From Podocnemis expansa (lineage: Eukaryota; Chordata; Testudines; Podocnemididae), in assembly GCA_007922195.1 (NCBI GenBank), contig ML681963.1:58444584-58508583 (forward strand): a stretch of DNA of 64,000 nt, in the 5' to 3' direction. Shown here piece by piece: positions 55,701 to 64,000 of the stretch (its first letter is position 1; every line of letters starts with the position of its first letter). Both the position numbers and the translations under genes were made by a program. The notes beneath the pieces were generated by a model, which ran no database searches, was not told the origin of the DNA, and saw only the letters and a program-made list of their open reading frames with translations.

Positions 55701-57537
55701 TTCTGTGGCCTGCATTGTGCAGGAGGTCAGACTTCATGATTGATCCTTTGGACCTTAGACACTATGGATCCACGAGACCGCAGGATTTTTTAAAACTAAA
55801 CACACTGGCCCAGGTGCAATCCTGCTGTAAACCTCCAAAGCCAATGGAGTCACAAGCAGGATGGAACTGACCTGTTAAGTGCAGCCTTTTTCTCTGCAAA
55901 AGAACTGGGAGGACACAGCCACAGCACACATTTAAACATTATATATGGAGAATAGCCATAAAATAAGCTAACACACAGCATTTCTATCATGTGTTACATC
56001 TTCAAAGCGCTTCAAGAATTAGCTGATAAACCCTGACTAGAGCAGACTACTTAGTGGTGTAGTTTTCAGGTTAAAATGTCCAGGTTTTAGTCAGTGCTTC
56101 ATCCCTCAGGAGCAGAGAATTTACTGAGACACAGCTCTCAGAGCCAAGGTCCCATGCGGTTGGCGAGAATGTTAACCATCCTTGGCTGTTTGTGAGCACT
56201 GAGATTTGTCTCAGCTCTCCTGACCTCACCATTGCACAGTGTACCAGTAGTCTGCCAGCTTGTGCTTGTGCACCGAGGGCTGGCAGCATTTGATCCCCTT
56301 CTGTGGTTAGTCTGGGACATGGTGGCACTCAAAGGCACAAGAGGAGCACTAAGGGCTGTTAGTGGAAGACCATTATATTATTTAAAGGCTCATTTCCCTC
56401 ATTGGTCAGTGGCAGCACAAGGGCTGAATCAAAACTGCAGCAGTTCCCGGGAGCACCAGACACTACTGAAACTGTGCAGCAATGACTTGCAGCTGTGGTT
56501 CTATTTCTAGAACTCATAACCAAGCACAATAATGCAGAAGAACATGCAATTCATATTTTTGGCCAGGATCCTCTTGCCTCTAACCTGGCCTCCAAGTCTC
56601 CAAGTTATAGTGACCACCGTTCTACTTGGGAAAAGCAGAAAGCAGCAGTGAGGCCAGGTGAGTGAAGCGCCTTCACTGCAGCTGTTCTCAGAGACTGCCT
56701 TATTTCTCCAATCTGTTACATATACCCTAGTGACGACCAGCATCCCCTTCAGTGCTTGCACTTGTAACAGCCATGTGTGTAAACCCTCCCCCCCCCCGGC
56801 CACCATAGGGCGCACACAAACCCAGAGTCAGCATCCAGCTCTGCCGCTCAGCTTTTCTGGTAACTCAATCCCACCCTGAACGTAGTGCATCCCAAGGCTT
56901 CCCAATAAGTGCCTTGCATCCCATTCAGGCTCTGGCATCTCGTTCCACAGCATGAAGAGATGTGACAGGGTCTGCAGTACTAAACCTCATTCTGAGGGTC
57001 TAGGTGACATGCCTCATACTGCCACAGAGGCCAGCCAGCTGGGCTCAGCACTTTCCTGGCCCAGCCATAAAAAGACATTGGAGCTGTTTATTGAGGAGGC
57101 ACCAGGAATTTTACAAATCCTCACCAGACAGGCAACCAAAAAAAAAAAAAAATCCAGCAGTAACCATGACAACAATGAATGTATTGCTTTTGTTTTTGTA
57201 GATGCACATATTATCAGGGGTATGGCCACCCCCTTTTTCTAAACAGCAGAGTAATGCCTTACAACTGTGGGATCCTCCCTATGGCTCTTAGGCCATGTTA
57301 TTTCTATGTGTTGTCTCAATACATCAAATTACAAATTGGTCTTCACTTATCCTGACAAACCAAATTAAACCTATCATGCTTCTTAAAAGTTAAAGAAATT
57401 TGCCAAATGCTTGTTTTATAGGCAAGTGTACTTTGTGTCCATATTGAATAAATCAGGTATCTAAATTTCCACTTATCTATTTTGCTCCATGCACAGCTGA
57501 TGTTTTAATTTCCCCACAACCATATCATGTCATGTAC
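46703..57537. other. Long non-coding stretch, no gene recognised
   Basis: About 10.8 kb with only short open frames (at most 142 codons, 50,057-50,485, no domain). C-rich runs lie at about 50,129-50,142 and 56,788-56,797. I recognise no repeat family, so this is either single-copy DNA or repeats too old to identify by eye. Confidence 0.4.
57138..57152. repeat. Homopolymer A15
   Basis: A run of 15 adenines, read directly. No SINE body is obvious before it. Confidence 0.9.
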
Positions 57538-57544
57538 TGGACCA

Positions 57545-58073
57545 TTCCAACTCTGCATTGATTAGGTCTCATCTGGAGTATTGTGTCCAGTTCTGGGTGC
57601 CACAGTTCAGAACAGATTTGGACAAACTAGAAAAAGTCAAGAGAAGAGCAAAACAATGATTACAGGGCTAGAAAAGATGACCTATGAGATAAAAGTGCAA
57701 AAATTGGGTTTGTTTAGACTGCACAAAAGAAAACTGAGAGGATATGTGATGACAGTCTTCAAGTATTTAAATAGTTATTACAGGAAGGGAGAAAAATTGT
57801 TCTCCTTAACCTCTGAAGCTAGGACAAAAAGCAATGGGCTTAAATTGTAGCAACGGAGATTTAAGTTGGACATGAGAAAAATCTTCCTTACTGTCATGGT
57901 TATTGAGCACTGGACTAAATTACTTAGGGAAGCTTTGTAATCTCCATCATGGAGATTTTTAAGAGCAGGTTAGATAAACATCTGTCAGGAAGGGTCTATA
58001 CTTAGTCCTGTCAGAAGAGCAGGGGACTGGACCAGATGACCTCGAGATCCCTTCCAGTCCTACGATTTTATGA
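57545..58073 (+). mobile_element. CR1 LINE, 5'-truncated 3' end
   Basis: Translation gives '[16 protein letters not shown]' (about 57,560-57,610), then after a frame change and a stop 'GLEKMTYEIKVQKLGLFRLH' and 'KRKLRGYVMTVFKYLN' (to 57,850). The 3' UTR ends 'GGACTGGACCAGATGACC', 'TCCCTTCCAGTCCTACGATT', TTATGA. It is about 530 bases of a dead copy, same orientation as the 33-kb element. Confidence 0.92.
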
Positions 58074-61000
58074 CATTTTTCTCCCTTGTAATGAGAAGTA
58101 ATACTTTAGTAGCTAGTCACTGTTGAGAGATTTAATGACTTCCTTGAATGAGACCTCTAAAGGGTTACCAAATGCTTTGGTAATAAATACTGAACCATTT
58201 GTGATATTTGCCTTGAGTCATATTCCAATATTCTTTAAAAATGGAACATGCTCTGCATATATATATCTAAACTTAACTTTTCCCCACCATCTATCTTCAC
58301 CCTGTCTTGATATGGATTTAACTTTGTTGGTGTAAGGTACCATAGAAAGAATATCTTAAAGACATCTCTTCATGTGCTAGAAAATCAAGGTTGTGGCTCC
58401 TCACTGTCATATCAAGGCTCACTTCTTTGGGGTTATTAGGGCTAACCCTAACCCATATCACTTCACCATCCTATTACCTATTTCCCAGGCAAAGAAGCTG
58501 CCAGCAGAGCAGGCTGAAACTGGGAACATCAATTTTGCAAAATTTTCACATTTCAAACTTCATTTTTGTTCCAGAAAGCTTTTAGAAATTGTATTCAGTG
58601 TAAACTTTGGAAAAAAATTATTTATAAAATTTTGTATTGGATAAATTTTTCCTTTTGAATTTTATTTTCCTCTGTATATTGTGCTTATATTATTTCATAA
58701 CGTCAGCAGTAGTCGATAATGACACGACATTTGGTAAAAGAACATTAAGATAGTCACTTTTAAAATGTCAAACTGTTTCATTACAACACAGAGAGAATAC
58801 ACTTGGATTTAGACAATAAGATTAGAAGTTTCACTCACTACTAATTAGCAATTACCTTTAATGATTTAAAAGGTAAAATCTAAATATATTGGCTATTTCA
58901 ACTATTATATTAGATCATAATATGACATGATAGTATTGGCTGGGCCAAAAAGGACATCTCACATTATTTAAAGTCATGCCAGTTCTGTTTGGGCCAACAA
59001 CTACTGACTTTTAATGAAATAATTTTAAAAAATATAAAATCGGGGAAAAAAAACCTTTCAAAACATTATTTTTTCATTGGAAATTACATTTCATTTTTTT
59101 TGTCTAAATTTTAGAAAACATTTTTTCCCCAGGTATTTTCATCAAAATTAATATGATTTTGTGAAAACTGTTGGATTATTCAACATGGTGTTTTCCAACA
59201 GAAAACACTTTAGCTGAAAATGCTTTGACCCACTTTAGTGGTCAACAAAAACCTCTTTTTTACTGATGGAATTTTATCTAAGCATGAGTCAAAACTGCCT
59301 CTTAGCTGCAAGCAGCTTTCAGGACATTCCTGGCTGGTCTGTTACAGAAAGCTCACTTGATGTTTTACCCATGGATTCTTATTTGCTTGCATGTGTCTGT
59401 GGCCAGGTACTGGATGGCACTGTGATCAGTCACAAGCTAACTAGCTAGTGTTCTAAGGCAGGAAATCCCAAGTGAATATTGTCTTAAATGGACAACCTGC
59501 ACAGTATATATGGATCATCTCACCTTGTGGAACCGTTGGGTTTCTCTGTGACAGACTGCTCCTCAGCTAGTTATTAATTAGCATTATTATCAGGAGGGAG
59601 TGAAATCAAAGATTGAGCATAGGGAAAAGGTTGGAGGAGAACAGGGATTCTACATCAGTGGAGGAGAGGAGTGCACCTGCAGCAGGAAAGGAAAGAGACC
59701 ACTATGTATCAGGGAGGAGAAATGCCTCTTTTAGCTCAATCGCTCACCTTCCAATTCACAACAGTCCCTGAGCCCATGCTAATCAGAATCCCCTCCCTCT
59801 AAAGCCATGTGTCACCCATACCTCCACTGACCTCTGCCCATGCCAGCCTGCTGTTGTTTGGCTGATTCTGCTTTCATACACAATGTCACTCGTTCCAGTA
59901 ATGTCGAGCTCTGAGTTTCAGTCTTCCAGGCAGAAGAGCTTTGATAGAAGTGGAACTATCCAGATTTCATGCTTTTAAATAGCACATGCTGTATTCAATG
60001 AATTTCAAAGACACGCTAAACCCAAATTACTGCTATCCATGGATCTGGAGAAGCTTTTATAAATGGCTGCATTACAGTGTAGTACAAAGCAGTGATTTCC
60101 ATAATGCTTGTCTAATGTATAGAGCATTTTACATAGAGCAGACCCCGTTTCATCTTGAAATGCTTTTTAATTAATTCAATTCATTAATACTGCTTGTCAT
60201 GGCTAAACTCTTGAGACTTAACAAAAACTTTACTTCAGCAGTTGTCAACACATTTCATTAAAACATATGTTTTTGAATGCTTTCTGATAACATAGCTATT
60301 CTTCATATGCAGAGTGCACTACTTAGATGTATTAAATTGAGAAGGGGAGTCCCTGGAAAATCTCTACTCTATATTGACAGAGCTGCATTTAGAGATTAGA
60401 GCTGGGTAAGCCAGCCCAAGGTACACCCACCCCAGAACCACTTAATGAACCAAATCCAAGTCTCTCAGTGGGTTTGGATACTAATGTCTTTTCAGCTAAC
60501 TCTCTCCCCTTGGGACCCTCCATGAAGCACAGCTCTGCATCACACATACAGAGAAGTCTGGCAAGAGCTCTTTGCATCAGAGACACTTGGGTCTGTGGTT
60601 TGGGAGGACTTCCTGGGTGGACAGTCAACTCTCTACTTGGCAGAAGACAGCAGGAGTTTTGTTTCCCTCGCAGATAACAGCTAGGCATTGGGTTCAACCT
60701 CAAAAGGAGTCTTAAGCCATCAGTGAGCTGCCAGGATCTGAGGTAAGGTGTGAGGTGAAGGCGAAGACTGCCTGCTTATTATTCATGGCAGCAGGAAAAA
60801 GTCATGGATAGTAGGCTGCTGTATGGTTTGACCAGCCCTCCTGTGGATTGGGCCTGTGGCTAGGGAGCATTTTCACCACACAGTTTTGGCAACTCACTTG
60901 TCCCAGAAGTCCATGGGGCAGCATGGACTCACTGGTTCACTCCCAAGAGGGGAAGTCAGGAACCTCTAACTGAGGCAGACATCAGGCCAGATTAGGAGTG

Positions 61001-64000
61001 CAATTAACATGCCCCAGATGTGTGGACTCAGGCTGCAGAGCAGTCGAGGGAATGGTCAACTTCAAGAGACTGTTTAGGAGGGTTCTTTGGATGGCACCGT
61101 GGAAACATGGGCCAGATCTTCAGAGTATGAGACACAGTTATTTGGGTGGTGAACTCTCCTGACTTCCCAATGGCCACGCCTTCTAAAACACCCCATCTTT
61201 GTCCCTGGGTTCATCAGCCCACCTCACTTTCCTCCCTTATCTCATTCTTTCTAACTGCCCTCTTAGGGCTAACTGCTTCATCCCCATCAATAGCTCTTAC
61301 ACGGTGAATTGGAAAATATAACTAATACCCTGGAGTATAATGCTGTGAATGTGCTCCAGCTACAGATGTATCATCCCAGAGCTCCCACCCCATTGTCACC
61401 TCTTGCTCGTGGATGTATGCTGCTGCCTTGTTGGCAACACCAATCTCTGCGGTGCTGGGGCCTCCTGTCTTCCCCCTCCCACACCAGTAAGAGGGCAACA
61501 CAGCTACAGCTCTGCTGCCTGCCTGGTGGGTTACATTTTCTCTTCAAGCTCTGTCCCAAACGCCCGGGAGTGTGGATTCACTAATGCACGACATACTGGC
61601 GGAGAGGAATTAGCTTATAAGAACATACAAAGAGACCGTGTTTGGGATCAATTACAAAAAAAGACTCATGCAATTTGCCTAGATGAGCCCATCTGGAGCA
61701 CTCTGTAGTTGCAGACTGTGTTTGGACTGACCCAGGGGTGAGTTCATTGCTCAGAGAGGGGAAGCGTTCTCCACAAAGATTACACAAACACAAGGCAGCC
61801 TGCTGGCTCTCAAGCCTCCTTTTCATCTCTGAACACAAGGCTCTTCATCTTCCCCACAGCGTGTTCTGCCGTCCAGCACATCTGGCTCAACGGCAATGAG
61901 AAGGGAGGAGCTTCTTTTCCCAGGGCTGCCAAAAGTCTCCTGGCTCTTGTGACAAATGACACTAAAAGTAGTTGGCCCAAGCAGGGTGATAGGCATTTTC
62001 ATAACTGTTCAAAGATCCAAAGCAGACTGAGCACCTGAACAGCATGCTACTTTCTGCCCTCCATGTCGTTTAGCAGAGTACAATACTGAACAGCAGTATC
62101 ATGAGTATCTTGCTGCCCTACAAAGAGAACAGGGAAACCTGATCCTGCTGAACAACGTGTAAATCCTGGGTTATAGAACAGATCCACTTGAAATAGATCT
62201 AGTAAGTTTGAGAAAAAAAGCAGCCCCTTTCCTCTCCCTCACCTCTACTCTACTGTATTCTGCACTAAGAGAATATGTTAAGTAAATAAAGCTGGAAAGT
62301 TGACATTGTAAGAATGTGGGAACTAGAAAAAATACATTTCTCTTAAGTAATGGGAAGGAAAGTTTCAGTTGTATAGTTGCAAACTGAATAGTTTTTGAAG
62401 GCAAAAGGCAGTCCCAAGAGAGAGGTGCTAGAAGACTGTAAAAAAAGATATTGAAAACATTTTGTCATAACATTTCCATCGAATATTTAGCACTTCCTGC
62501 TTATATCCCAGTCCATGCTGTCACCTTTCTGTCTTACCAGATATGGGAATCTAATGTTTTTAATGTAGTCTCCTGTGTGTGTTTTATATAGCGGAATACT
62601 TTACAAATGAAAATGTTATTGGGGAATAAGCCCATGATCTCCAGCGTGACATTTCCCGGCTCTACTGCACATACATCTATTGTTCAAGATTGAATTGGTC
62701 CCAAGAAGCATCAGAGCATGTGAAAGCCGCTATGAATTTTGCAAAGTGGCTTCAGGGCAGTAAAACACGTCAGAAGAATAAGGTGCAAAATCTGAAAGTT
62801 CAGATTTAGGAATCTCAGTCAATACTAAAAACTGAACAAAATGAGTCAATGCCCCTGGTTACAGCTCATACACTTTTATCCTCTGACACTGTTAATACAG
62901 TTAAAAGCTACATGAACAGCCAAGAAACCAAATAAATCCAATTATTAAATGCGTTTACATGCAATTAAACTGTTAGTCTTTCACTTATTACTGCATGTGA
63001 TCCACAAGATTGTGATTTCATTAGCAGATTTTTTTTTTGCATTCCCTTCTTATTCAGTAAGTGATTTCCCCCCCGACTCCCAGAACAACATGCCTTCTAT
63101 TTCGTGTCAGGAAATTAAGGCCTTTTGAAAAGACTAATACATTGCTACTGGAGCTGGCGCAATTGTAAATATACTCAATTCGACTTTGTGCAGCATATTT
63201 TTCCACATATACAAGAAAACAAAATCTGTCATGGAAAGACCACTTTTTGGATCCAGGGCTCATAACAGCATAGATTTTCCATGAATGTTTAAAAAATCTG
63301 TGATTTACAATTATTAATCCTTTTTTCCCATTAATACTAATGTAGGCTCCATAAACCAATCAGTATATTTTATACAGGTACGAATATTTTGGTTCATATG
63401 TTTTTCAGGGCTAGTTATGGGTCCATAACATGCAGGCTAGAGGGTAAGTGTGCTGTTGTTCTAGATGCTAATTACCTTTGTTAAACTATTACTTGACAGT
63501 ATAAGAAGCAGTAGTATCTTTTTTTGACAAATGACTATTGCTTGCTTTGTTCTTCACAATTGCATTACTGAAAAGTAAAACGGCAGACATGCTTAGGGTG
63601 AATTAATTACATATTTACAATATTAATTATATATTTAAAAATCTTTTAAGAAAAATTTTCAAATTCAGCACGAGATATGTACTTTGCTGAAAATTCTTTG
63701 AGCAAATCTATCACCCAGGTCTGAGCCTAATTTACCTGTCTAGGTTTCTGCCGACTAGTCACAAGCTGAACTGAAAACTAACAAAACAAAATCCTTATTT
63801 GAAACTCCCCCAAATGAACTCAAGTTGCCATGTTTACAGAGACTGAATTCCTCAAGGACATGGTTCAAAGAATTACCCTGATAATGTGGATATGAATTAT
63901 AGAAAGACATATATGTGAGGAGAAAAAAGAGGATTATATGTATAAATAAACACAAGGAAGGGTAAAAATAAAAAGTAGTAACAAGAAACTATTTTTGCAT
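58074..64000. other. AT-rich non-coding DNA to the window end
   Basis: No repeats or genes were recognised in about 5.9 kb. Open frames are all below 120 codons. Segments around 58,680-59,000 and 62,560-63,330 are AT-rich and single-copy in appearance, with several TTAATTA-type words, and could hold conserved non-coding sequence. Confidence 0.4.

Noticed and set aside
58442..58454. CTAACCCTAACCC resembling telomere repeat (about two units)
   Set aside because: Two units are too few to call an interstitial telomeric sequence.
1..64000. CRISPR arrays, bacterial operons, prophage or plasmid features
   Set aside because: The repeats, SINE/LINE content and lack of coding density show a vertebrate nuclear genome; no regularly spaced short direct repeats with unique spacers exist.

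Overview
This window looks like non-coding nuclear DNA of a sauropsid vertebrate. I think a turtle is most likely. The evidence is the mobile-element content: many 5'-truncated CR1 LINEs, short Penelope-like repeats, hAT elements with 8-bp target duplications, MIR-type SINE remnants, and short TIR repeats packed with TTCGAA palindromes. The turtle call is inference from repeat types I recognise, not from a species-diagnostic gene. I found no convincing host protein-coding exon, tRNA, rRNA or CpG-island promoter. The longer open frames outside CR1 lie in GC-rich, low-complexity or repetitive DNA.

Bases 1 to about 26,500 are visibly richer in G+C. They hold CR1 tails (2.7-3.7 kb; 8.96-9.39 kb), a TTCGAA-rich TIR element (5.88-6.28 kb), a GC-rich degenerate repeat (7.3-8.05 kb), a diverged inverted-repeat pair (13.0 and 14.1 kb), a 168-bp hAT MITE (14.7 kb), a MIR remnant (15.2 kb), a TAAT/X-box-like cluster (17.2-17.3 kb), a Penelope-like copy (21.5 kb) and a 920-bp hAT element with a 48-bp minisatellite inside (24.39-25.31 kb). 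A 10-base assembly gap (26,699-26,708) sits close to a change in base composition.

Bases 26,700-64,000 are more A+T-rich. They hold two TIR elements built on the palindrome TTAGTTCGAACTAA (27.99-28.44 and 45.52-45.94 kb), four more Penelope-like copies (28.45, 36.9, 38.6 and 46.6 kb; two are head-to-head palindromes), the most complete CR1 (33.3-36.45 kb, with endonuclease, reverse transcriptase and tail), further CR1 fragments (32.8, 40.9-41.8 on the minus strand, 57.5-58.07 kb), MIR remnants (37.1 and 44.7 kb) and long single-copy AT-rich stretches. Some of those could be conserved non-coding elements.

No genes act together here; the functional logic is that of transposons. CR1 (autonomous, now dead) inserted repeatedly, and one CR1 tail at 9 kb was later split by a non-autonomous hAT element, which gives a relative age. 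The most interesting signals are a hammerhead-ribozyme-like hairpin repeated in the Penelope-like copies, and the apparently dimeric organisation of the TTCGAA TIR elements.
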